Positions 58,001-64,000 of a stretch of DNA of 64,000 bases are shown here, piece after piece; the first letter of the stretch is position 1, and each line of letters begins with the position of its first letter. Origin of the DNA: a virus; the IMG/VR virus record IMGVR_UViG_3300009159_008968, positions 1 through 64,000 of that record; one strand, written 5' to 3'. The position numbers and the translations under genes were made by a program. The notes under the pieces were generated by a model. That model had not been told where the DNA came from. It worked only from the letters and a program-made list of their open reading frames with translations, and did no database searches.

Positions 58001-60738
58001 TCGTTTTGATTTTTATTTAATAAGTTGTTTCTGAAATCTAGTGCAAAATCATCCAGATCAATAATATTGGTTTGATTCTTTGCTAATAAATTTTTTCTTA
58101 TTAATTGTACATCTCTCTCAATTTCTAATTGATTTAATATTTGATTGGAACTTAAAAGATTGTTTCTAATTTCTTGAGCAGCTTTATCTAAATCAACTGT
58201 CTTAGTTTGATTTCTAACAAGTAAATTTTGTCTAATTGAATTATAATCAAGCCCTAATTCATTAATTATCTGATTTGATTTTAATAAATTATTTCTTGTG
58301 TCTACAGCCAGTTCATCTAAATCAATAATCTTAGTTTGGTTCTTTGCTAAAATACTAAGCCTGTAATTATCTGTATTTCTTTCTAAATCTGCTTCAGTCG
58401 CTACTTGATTAGATTTTAACAAATTATTTCTTTGCGTTTCCGCTTGTTTATCTAAGTCAAATAACTGTATTGAATTTTTTGCTACTAGGGTTAATCTTTG
58501 GTTAATTGCTAGTTGCTCAAGATTTACTGGTTCATTTTGATTTTTATTTAATAAATCATTTCTAAAGTTTACAGCAAATTGATCAAGATCAACTATTGTA
58601 GTTTGATTTCTAGCTAATAAATTTTTTCTTATACCATCAACATCATCTAAATTTGTTACTAATCCGACAATTTGATTATATTTTAAAATATTAGCTCTTT
58701 GAGTTTCTGCTAATTTATCTAAATCAAATTCTTTTATTTGATTTTTTGTTAATAAATTAAATCTTTGATTAATTGAAAGAATGTCAATGTTTATAAGATT
58801 ACTAACATTTTTAGAAATCAATCTATTTCTACTAGTTTCAGCCTCACTATCTAGATCAACAGATTTGGTTTGGTTTTTAGCCAAAATACCTAATCTTATT
58901 AAATCATAATTAACTTTATTCTCACTAACAATTTCATTCTTACTTAATAAATTATTTCTATTAGCTTCTGCTAATTTATCAAGGTCAAATAAATTATAAA
59001 CATTTTTAACTACAAGAGTTGATCTAACTTTTCCAGCAACTTCATCAAGAGAAAATTCTTCAATTTGATTTTTATTTAAAGAAGCCAATCTTATTTCACT
59101 AGATAATGCATCTAAATCAAAAAGTTGATTTTGATTCCTTGCTAATAAATTTTTTCTAACATCATCAAAATTCTTATCTTGTGGATCTATAATTTGATTT
59201 TTAGCAACTAATGTTGTCCTGATTCTATTAGCAACAACCTCAAGATTTTCTTTATTTAAATTTTCATTTTTAGCTAATAAATTAAGTCTTTGATTTATTG
59301 AAGTTTCGTCTAATATATTATTTGGACCACCTTCAAAAGTGTTTTTTGATAATAATGTATCTCTTATATCTTTTGCTAGAGCATCAACATCAAAAATATT
59401 TTTTAAATTTTTACTTAAAATTTTAAATCTAGCTTCAGTAGCTGTTTTTTCTAAATTATTTTCAGTAGTGTTCTCGTTTTTAGCAAGAGAATTATTACGA
59501 AATAATTCAGATTGCTTATCTAATAGACCATTTGATTCTGTATATATATTTCTTTTTAATAAATTAGATCTTTGATTAATTGATAAAAGATCAATGTTTA
59601 TTAAGTTAGAAAGATTCTTAGAAAGTAATTGGTTTCTTAATTCTTCAGTATTTTTTTCTAAATCTGCCGGAGGAACACTGTTTCTAGCTAACAAATTAAG
59701 TCTATATTGATCTTGCTTTGCTACCTCCTGTTCAACAGTAGAAGAAACTTGATTTGATTTTAATAGATTGTTTCTGTTACTTTCAGATAATTTATCTAAA
59801 TCAATTGTATTATAAATGTTTTTACTTAAAAGAGATAATCTTAGAGATGAATAATCTGTTGGATTTTTACCATTTAAAGAATTTTTACTTAAACTGGAAT
59901 TCCTTATATCTTCAGATAGTTTATCTAAATCTATTTCTCTTATTTCATTTTTAGCTAATAAACTATTTCTAACCACCACAAAATCGTTATCCATAACATT
60001 CTGAATAACTTGGTTTTTATTTAATAGTGTATTTCTTATTTCTTCTGAAGATTTATCAATATCATAAACTCCAAATTGAGAGTTTTTAGCTAATAAATTA
60101 TTTCTTTGATCATTTGATAAACTATCTAAAATTTGAGTATTGTTTTCAAATGTATTTTTCGCCAATAATCCACTTCTTATTTTTTCTGCAGCAATTTCTA
60201 CATCTACTAATGTGTTTAAATTTTTACTTAATAAATTAAACCTAGTAACATTAGCAGTTCTTTCAACACTATCTGGATTTACTATTTCATTTTTAGGTAA
60301 TAGATTTTGTCTGGCTAATGTAGCAGTTCTGTCTACTTTACCATATAATTGAGATTCATTTTTTGCTAATAAAGATAATCTAGTTTTTTCTGATAATTCC
60401 TCAAGATCTTGATTAGAATTTAATAAAATATTTTTTGAAATAAGATTTTCTCTAATTGTTTTTGATATTTCTTCTGTATCAGAAATATTTTGAACGTTTT
60501 TAGATAATAAAAGTGTTCTTAAATATTGAGAATTTTCATCTAAATTAGCAACAATTGATTGATTTTTGGCCAATAGATCCTTTCTTACCTTATAGGCATC
60601 ATATATATTTTTTGGAAAAGGGACATTTTTACTCAGTAACTGTTGTCTTACCGAATCTGTATATCCACCAAAAAACTCTTCAAATTTAGTCCTTTGCCTA
60701 CGTTCTTCTTCTGACTCAAAAGGAAAATCTTCAATCAT
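52072..60738 (-). CDS. Giant 22-residue-repeat protein with baseplate-like C-terminal region
   Basis: A 2888-residue protein. After 31 residues come 98 tandem repeats (residues 32-2227), mean 22.4 residues; by hand count every unit ends in arginine and carries LxxN (NLLxKN, then DLDxxA, then R), and a 99th decays at ESLLAKNDPDGF. The remaining 660 residues are globular, with GLHGRRFGDIGASFY, WNEQFFLGRPEALYTYSKGS and IEKFSHNSQADW, a pattern I recall from phage baseplate and tail-tube proteins. The repeats look helical and amphipathic. The place, after the tape-measure gene and before LysM-like and hub genes, suggests a ruler, tail-core or fibre role. No known family matches the repeats. Confidence 0.75.
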   Translation of the reverse strand: MIEDFPFESEEERRQRTKFEEFFGGYTDSVRQQLLSKNVPFPKNIYDAYKVRKDLLAKNQSIVANLDENSQYLRTLLLSKNVQNISDTEEISKTIRENLISKNILLNSNQDLEELSEKTRLSLLAKNESQLYGKVDRTATLARQNLLPKNEIVNPDSVERTANVTRFNLLSKNLNTLVDVEIAAEKIRSGLLAKNTFENNTQILDSLSNDQRNNLLAKNSQFGVYDIDKSSEEIRNTLLNKNQVIQNVMDNDFVVVRNSLLAKNEIREIDLDKLSEDIRNSSLSKNSLNGKNPTDYSSLRLSLLSKNIYNTIDLDKLSESNRNNLLKSNQVSSTVEQEVAKQDQYRLNLLARNSVPPADLEKNTEELRNQLLSKNLSNLINIDLLSINQRSNLLKRNIYTESNGLLDKQSELFRNNSLAKNENTTENNLEKTATEARFKILSKNLKNIFDVDALAKDIRDTLLSKNTFEGGPNNILDETSINQRLNLLAKNENLNKENLEVVANRIRTTLVAKNQIIDPQDKNFDDVRKNLLARNQNQLFDLDALSSEIRLASLNKNQIEEFSLDEVAGKVRSTLVVKNVYNLFDLDKLAEANRNNLLSKNEIVSENKVNYDLIRLGILAKNQTKSVDLDSEAETSRNRLISKNVSNLINIDILSINQRFNLLTKNQIKEFDLDKLAETQRANILKYNQIVGLVTNLDDVDGIRKNLLARNQTTIVDLDQFAVNFRNDLLNKNQNEPVNLEQLAINQRLTLVAKNSIQLFDLDKQAETQRNNLLKSNQVATEADLERNTDNYRLSILAKNQTKIIDLDELAVDTRNNLLKSNQIINELGLDYNSIRQNLLVRNQTKTVDLDKAAQEIRNNLLSSNQILNQLEIERDVQLIRKNLLAKNQTNIIDLDDFALDFRNNLLNKNQNEPVDLEKLAINQRLTLVAKNSIKLFDLDKQAEIQRNNLLKSNQIIDESELEDQTNVFRNNLLAKNQNKTVDLDSEAETTRNKLISKNVSNLINIDTLSINQRANLLTKNQNKVVDLDKAAQEIRNNLLSSNQIVNQLELEKEIQVYRNNLLAKNQTNLINLDEQAEIQRLNLLKSNQYLDVVNKDLESENYRKELLAKNQSNFKGLDTESERLRNNLISKNVSNLIDIDILSINQRANLLSKNYYTEANGALDNLSETVRLPLLAKNQNFGDLNLDDVALPERTRLITKNLNKLIDLDSVGVTYRNQLLSKNTYDDTFNRILEDIAANPRKNLLAKNNENLSDELEIIARNTRTNLLVKNSNIKKIIDTTLDTNALEIRRNLLAKNEIVEANLELISLKARTNALSKNVNFEAINLDDKAYTIRQGLITKNIVNVADLDKLARFYRDNLLKANHENSTSVQTDELVLITRTNLLSKNRSKIVDLEFEAQLIRNNLIGKNLTNTIDIEKASITQREKLLSKNNYTEKNDLLDTQASEIRKTLVNKNEGTPINLDSQATKIRSNLVSKNQIKYFDLDNQANTIRYKLLTANSGKLIDLDKLGLEIRTVSLSKNETKIIDLDNISNDQRNNLLSKNEEARINLDSLSEQYRKLLLKSNEYKFFDLDLQAQTIRETLIGKNIEKSLNLDDLSAPNRVALLKFNQISLVDLDKDSVSLRNNLLAFNRAQFIDLDTLSVSQRQDLLSKNQTTLIDLDKTATVVRNNLVSKNIYGVIDLDKLAEIERTNLLGKNETKLFDLDAQAQAIRNNLVSFNQVQFVDLDAIALPIRVNAISRNNIKQIDLDATASEQRINILSKNIPTLIDLDGNAETLRRSLIVKNIPQFPDLDKAAEPYRKDLLTRNTQILAIDLDAIAASNRKDILQKNVASKIDIEGIALNSRNNLLGFNQPQFISLDNISAQPRLNALTSNQNIKNIDLDKIASRNREEILAKNNSIITQDLEKTANAARENLLSFNVPQFISLDKFSEPLRKNLLVANSKILVNDLDATAQPIREKLVGSNVIRLFDLDQLSASYRNDLISANVPSTINLDSLATSVRLNLFGFNVNTLLVDLDAQAQQERSLLLAKNVNTLLVNLDSQAQQERLSLLAKNVNTLLVDLDAEAAGIRSNLLAINQPQFVDLDAEAVNPRTNLLVKNVPSNIDLDIESVSPRNNLLAFNQAQFLDLDAVAAPIRTTLLSSNVPSNIDLDALANSERNALLANNIPSIIDLDNLVAPFRTNLLSSNQINQINLDALAQPQRDNLLSSNQPQFVSLDLEAQPIRESLLAKNDPDGFDLGVNVFIGGTSVFLGVSNLDINGAIIRALNKLKNQFIATLQSPDTDFPHWNLMGPSFNQNVKGNGEWVALAQQRQLEMNVMGLHGRRFGDIGASFYTAKGLGPGQYIPNYLANRVKGDKEATNSVPAQVINANKGLYLGNHAELILKPEIGLDGTPSTELGTSQSMMAQTNPTQQIEVDFRRHRRGVSNIINTIRNGGNSLLNQNYQSQKSREFVIGYDAFGAPKRAKQRYTIVNPYKGATSSKNLIFSIENLAIPDTSSDVKKMFFPPYIEKFSHNSQADWNEQFFLGRPEALYTYSKGSRKGTISFFILTDYAQKVDMGVNWNLYTTYQETFNDNFTETTISKDQINGVSIDNQLGAEIKSTKEQIIKLNEQLDVYNKKLNNPVNGETSDLTQKIEDLNNEKLALEAKQAELINKTEENIYTEQRKGFNNVYADLLNTGTVPDDRYGDVVSSLSKTADRLANMKKNLLFQPAFFSGSKVDFRNRVKFIEKLTKPAKNPSARSGFNFITPPICKMKLGDWIDHYVLFDSVDYDYKEGTWTLDSFGEEDGLVTDGVQPLMVAVTLGFKILGKYGASINPDIAPPLASDTDGFFGILAKTQDNPDDTLKKDNDIKPNEPVTGEPTPSSGTLITGLQPAQGFSSFGLFGK
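54058..60645 (-). repeat. Ninety-eight tandem 66-nt coding repeats
   Basis: Coding repeat of about 66 nt (21-26 codons), 98 full units by hand count. Units diverge at DNA level, so the array is old but homogenised in protein sequence. Confidence 0.9.
57560..58632 (-). repeat. Eight-unit higher-order duplication inside the 22-residue array
   Basis: Units 31-35, 37 and 38 align with units 39-43, 45 and 46, for example DLLNKNQNEPVNLEQLAINQ with NLLNKNQNEPVDLEKLAINQ. Units 27-28 match 43-44, sixteen units away. Confidence 0.8.
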
Positions 60739-60749
60739 TAATTATAGTT

Positions 60750-60763
60750 TAGTAATAAATATA
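60750..60763 (-). promoter_or_regulatory. Candidate late promoter (TATATTTATTACTA)
   Basis: Motif 12-25 nt before ATG 60738, identical to the copy at 13741-13754. Confidence 0.5.
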
Positions 60764-60797
60764 AACTATAAAAAAAAACTGAATAAATAATGTAAAA

Positions 60798-63700
60798 TTA
60801 AGTTCTATTATAATTAGCTTCAACAATTAATTGTTGTAACTGTCTACCGTTCAATTTCAAATCAATTTGAATAGGTTTAATTTGTACAACTTGAACACCT
60901 CCACCAGAATTACCGCCACCTACATTATTTGCGCCAGTTCTTCCTGCAACATTTTCAGTTCTATTAACTGTAGGTTGTGCTATTGCACTTTGCTTTAATC
61001 TATTAGTTTGATCTGTTATAACTGGTTTTGGTGCATTTGCTACAGTTTTTAATCTTTCACTTTCTTTTGAGTAATTTGACATAGATTGTGTAGAAAGTGC
61101 AAAATTTGATGATAATCCTGTTAAAGATCTTCCTAGAACCCCAAATGTAGCAGCCATAGCTAGAATTCCCGGAGCTGCTAAAAGTCCTTTAAATCCAAAA
61201 TTTATAAGCGTACTAAGCAATCCATTAAGCGTTGGAAGAGCAGTTCCTATAATTGTCCATGGAATGCTTGCAAATGTTACAAAACCTATACTAGCTTTTT
61301 GTAATGATCTTCCTAATGTTGCTAAAGCCAAACTTGCTGAAAACAATAATGGAGCAACTAAACCTATTGATGAAAACTTTAATAAAGTAGGAGTCAAGCC
61401 ACCTAAAATTGGAGCAGATATCGCTAAACCTTTCAAATCTAACCTAGACACTGCAGCTAATGATCTAAAAATTCTAGATACACCAGCAGCAGCAATAATT
61501 GCAGGAACTATAAATGGAGTTATTACTGACCACAATGTAATTGCAGTTAACATATTTTTACCACTAGCACTTAAAGTTTCAGCTAATCCCACTATTGGTT
61601 TTGAATCAATAATAGCTATACTCAAAAGAATTCTGCTTAATTTTCTTAAACCATAAGCAGTTAATATTGCAGGAGCTATTGCAAATGTAATTGTAGCAAA
61701 CTTTAATAAAGATTTTAAAATAGGAGTTGATGTTGAACTTAGAGAAGTACTTATACTAGATAAATTTTTAACTTGAATTTGTTGAACCGAACTAAGTATT
61801 TTTGAAAGTTTAACTAGTGATTTTGCCGCTATAATAGCTGGTAAAATTGCTAAATTTATAGAACTTAATTTGATTAATCCTTTAAATATTTGACCTGATT
61901 CTTTATTTATTACACTTCCAATACTAGATAAACCCTTAGAAAGAGTAACTGGTATTTGATTTATTATTTTAGATAAAACAACTAATAATTTTGCTGCTAT
62001 AATAGCTGGTAATAACAAAATATTAGAAGATCCCAATTTAATTACACCTTTAAAAACATTTGAAGCATTTGAATTTAATACAGTTCCAATACTAGCTAAA
62101 TTTTTACTGTTTATTGGTAAAATTTGATTTATTAATTTTGAAATAGTAACTAAACCTTTTGCTGCAATAATAGCGGGTATAATAAATATAGATGCAAAAC
62201 CAATCTTTCTTACACCAGATGATAACGAACTTCCTGATGACGTTAAGCTCGTTCCTATATTAGTCAAAGTTTTTGAGTTTATAGGTGAAATATTTTTTAA
62301 TATATTACTTACTGTTGCTATTCCTTTTGCAGCTATAATAGCTGGTAATATAAACAATCCAGCTGTGGATAATTTCAATAAACCTTTTGTTATTGGACCA
62401 CTAACTGAATTAAGTGTATTTCCTACATTAGATAATAATTTGAAATTTACATCAGATGTAGATTTCAATAATTTTGTAATTAGAACCAATGAGGTTGCTG
62501 CAGTTATAGCCGGTATTGCAAATGTTCCTGCTAATCCTAGTTTTAATAAACCTTTAGCTATCGGACCACTTGCTGAATTGATGGCAGTTCCTATAGTCAC
62601 CAATTTAACCAAATTAATTGGTGAAGCTAAATTTAATAATTTGGTAATTGTAACCAATCCTATGGAACCAGCTATCGCTGGAACAGTTAAAATACTTATT
62701 CCAGAGAATTTCATTAATCCCATAAATAATTTACCAGCTGAACTAGAAAGTGCTGAACCTAATTTTATTAATTTTTCACCACTAACTAAACTTACTCTGC
62801 TTAAGAATGTAGATATTTTCATTACACCTGCAGACGCTGCAATTGCTGGTAAAACAAATAAAGAAATACCACTGAATTTAATTAATCCTTTAAGAATTGA
62901 TCCGGCTGTACTGTTTAACACAAAACCTATATTAAACATTTTTTTGAAATCTATACTTGTAGTTTTAGATAACAATTTAGTTACTACAATTAATCCTGTA
63001 GATGCAATTATTGCAGGTAATGTAAACACTCCAACTAGTGCTAATTTTGCTAATCCTTTTGCTATGGGACCACTTGTATTATTTAATGTCAAACCAATAT
63101 TTGACATTTTTTTCATATCTAAATTTGAAGATAAATTTAATAATCTTGTTACTACTACTAAACTTGCTGCAGCAGCAACTGCTGGTATAGCAACAAAACC
63201 TACTAATGCTAATTTAGCTAAACCTTTAGCAATAGCACCACTGGTACTATTTAAAGTAAAACCAATATTTGACAATTTTTTATAACTTAAATCAGAAGAT
63301 GTATTTAAAAATTTGGTAACAACAGAAATACTTTTAGCAGCTGCTATTGCCGGAATAGCAACTAAACTAACTAAAGATAATTTTGCTAAACCTTTAGCTA
63401 TAGGACCTGCAGTATTATTCAATGTAAAACCAATGTTTGACATTTTTCTATAACTAATATAGGAAGATTTATTTAATAATGTAGTTACTACAGCTAAACT
63501 AGCTGTTGCTGCAATTGCTGGTATTGCGTAGAATCCTACCAGTGCTAATTTTGCTAAACCTTTTGCAATTCTTCCACTAGTGCTTGATAATGTATAAGCT
63601 ATGTTAGACATTTTTTTGAAATCTAGTGGTATAGCACTTTTTAGAATATTAGTTATTTTGACTAAACCTAATGCAGCTGCAATTGCTGGAATAATAACTA

Positions 63701-64000
63701 GACCCATCGAAGCTAAAGCTCCAAATGACTTTTTCAACATTGGAGTAGTCATTGAAAGAGATAAAGCTATATTAGTAAGTTTATTAACATCAATCGGTGT
63801 AGTAGAAGCAAAATATTTTGTAATTTGATTTATACCTCTAGCAACTCCGATTGCAGGTAGAATTGTAAATGCAGAACCAGCTAATTTACCAAGAGAAAAA
63901 AAGAATGGTTTTGAAACATTTGAAAGTGTATCAGATAGCGTGATTAATGCTTTTTCTTTAATTGTAGAAACTGTTGCTAAGTATTTTGATATTTGATTTA
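60798..64000 (-). CDS. Tape-measure-like protein of 56-residue hydrophobic repeats (partial, N-terminus beyond window)
   Basis: The frame is open to the window edge, so the ATG at 63752 is internal; at least 1067 residues are encoded here. At least 15 copies of a 56-residue unit are visible, each with a polar helix (KKMSNIGFTLNNTAGPIAKG) and a hydrophobic helix around IPAIAAA. The repeats decay near residue 800 of the visible part. The C-terminus is a glycine-rich linker followed by QVVQIKPIQIDLKLNGRQLQ, typical of tape-measure ends. Tape measures set tail length and leave the tail with the DNA; the membrane-like helices fit pore formation. The next genes are tail proteins. Confidence 0.8.
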   Translation of the reverse strand, partial: NQISKYLATVSTIKEKALITLSDTLSNVSKPFFFSLGKLAGSAFTILPAIGVARGINQITKYFASTTPIDVNKLTNIALSLSMTTPMLKKSFGALASMGLVIIPAIAAALGLVKITNILKSAIPLDFKKMSNIAYTLSSTSGRIAKGLAKLALVGFYAIPAIAATASLAVVTTLLNKSSYISYRKMSNIGFTLNNTAGPIAKGLAKLSLVSLVAIPAIAAAKSISVVTKFLNTSSDLSYKKLSNIGFTLNSTSGAIAKGLAKLALVGFVAIPAVAAAASLVVVTRLLNLSSNLDMKKMSNIGLTLNNTSGPIAKGLAKLALVGVFTLPAIIASTGLIVVTKLLSKTTSIDFKKMFNIGFVLNSTAGSILKGLIKFSGISLFVLPAIAASAGVMKISTFLSRVSLVSGEKLIKLGSALSSSAGKLFMGLMKFSGISILTVPAIAGSIGLVTITKLLNLASPINLVKLVTIGTAINSASGPIAKGLLKLGLAGTFAIPAITAATSLVLITKLLKSTSDVNFKLLSNVGNTLNSVSGPITKGLLKLSTAGLFILPAIIAAKGIATVSNILKNISPINSKTLTNIGTSLTSSGSSLSSGVRKIGFASIFIIPAIIAAKGLVTISKLINQILPINSKNLASIGTVLNSNASNVFKGVIKLGSSNILLLPAIIAAKLLVVLSKIINQIPVTLSKGLSSIGSVINKESGQIFKGLIKLSSINLAILPAIIAAKSLVKLSKILSSVQQIQVKNLSSISTSLSSTSTPILKSLLKFATITFAIAPAILTAYGLRKLSRILLSIAIIDSKPIVGLAETLSASGKNMLTAITLWSVITPFIVPAIIAAAGVSRIFRSLAAVSRLDLKGLAISAPILGGLTPTLLKFSSIGLVAPLLFSASLALATLGRSLQKASIGFVTFASIPWTIIGTALPTLNGLLSTLINFGFKGLLAAPGILAMAATFGVLGRSLTGLSSNFALSTQSMSNYSKESERLKTVANAPKPVITDQTNRLKQSAIAQPTVNRTENVAGRTGANNVGGGNSGGGVQVVQIKPIQIDLKLNGRQLQQLIVEANYNRT
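61500..64000 (-). repeat. Tandem 168-nt coding repeats in the tape-measure-like gene
   Basis: Period of exactly 56 codons where counted (for example KKMSNIAYTL to RKMSNIGFTL to KKLSNIGFTL). About 15 units are visible and the array continues past the window edge. Confidence 0.85.

Noticed and set aside
54058-60645. CRISPR array or non-coding satellite
   Set aside because: The 66-nt periodicity is in frame, conserved in amino acids and variable in DNA; there are no identical repeats with unique spacers.
62365-63285. Plus-strand open frame of 306 codons
   Set aside because: Antisense shadow of the 56-residue repeats in the tape-measure-like gene; its own 'repeats' follow from the opposite strand.
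60798-63752. Methionine at 63752 as the start of the tape-measure-like gene
   Set aside because: The same frame stays open to base 64000 and continues the repeat pattern upstream, so the start lies outside the window.

Overview
The window is a piece of a large, strongly AT-rich tailed-phage genome that very probably infects a member of the Bacteroidetes (Flavobacteriia-like). The phage assignment rests on a replisome cluster (family A DNA polymerase, UvsX-like recombinase, FEN-type exonuclease, DnaB-like helicase), a class II ribonucleotide reductase with an intein, a lysis cassette, and tail and baseplate genes including a repetitive tape-measure-like protein. The host assignment rests on promoters of the Bacteroidetes type (TTG, 19-21 nt, TAnnTTTG), A-rich leaders instead of Shine-Dalgarno sites, and a host-like DUF6580-type membrane protein. 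The separated, exonuclease-poor family A polymerase beside T4-like recombination genes recalls distant T4 relatives such as Rhodothermus phage RM378; this is a resemblance, not a demonstrated relationship.

Layout. 1-744: partial IMP dehydrogenase/GMP reductase. 0.8-8.7 kb: mostly leftward small genes, including a hotdog thioesterase, a PcfJ-like protein, an AT-hook protein and several likely virion or internal-head proteins. 8.8-13.7 kb: sulfotransferase, a second PcfJ-like protein and an HNH-like protein. 13.8-19.4 kb: rightward lysis and accessory block (GH19-type endolysin, amidase, secreted nuclease, cupin-like protein, membrane protein) with a holin candidate and a SpoT/MESH1-like HD hydrolase on the other strand. 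19.5-21.6 kb: no protein genes; two tandem, mutually related, about 0.9-kb structured RNAs read leftward from three strong host-type promoters, each preceded by a boxA-like element and separated by a tRNA-like element. 21.7-36.2 kb: glycosyltransferase, SNF2 helicase, PD-(D/E)XK nuclease, YkuK-like protein, HAD phosphatase, Hsp20 and many small tagged proteins. 36.3-46.3 kb: nucleotide metabolism and replication. 46.3-64 kb: tail genes, read leftward: a tape-measure-like protein of 56-residue repeats, a 2888-residue protein of about 98 repeats of 22 residues with a baseplate-like C-terminus, a LysM-like baseplate protein, and a giant hub protein carrying two peptidoglycan hydrolases.

Two regulatory layers can be read. 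Host-type promoters precede the giant RNAs, the AT-hook gene and a few others. A second motif, close to CTATTTAT(A/T)ATAAA, lies 15-70 nt before many putative virion-protein genes on both strands and is a candidate phage late promoter. Many of those genes also begin with the same kind of short amphipathic lysine/glutamate-rich helix, which resembles the capsid-targeting peptides of T4 internal proteins. Leftward intrinsic terminators often contain G.U pairs that form only in the leftward transcript, which independently supports the strand calls.

The strongest candidates for undescribed biology are the rRNA-operon-like giant RNA locus at 19.5-21.6 kb and the 98-copy 22-residue repeat protein at 52-60.7 kb.
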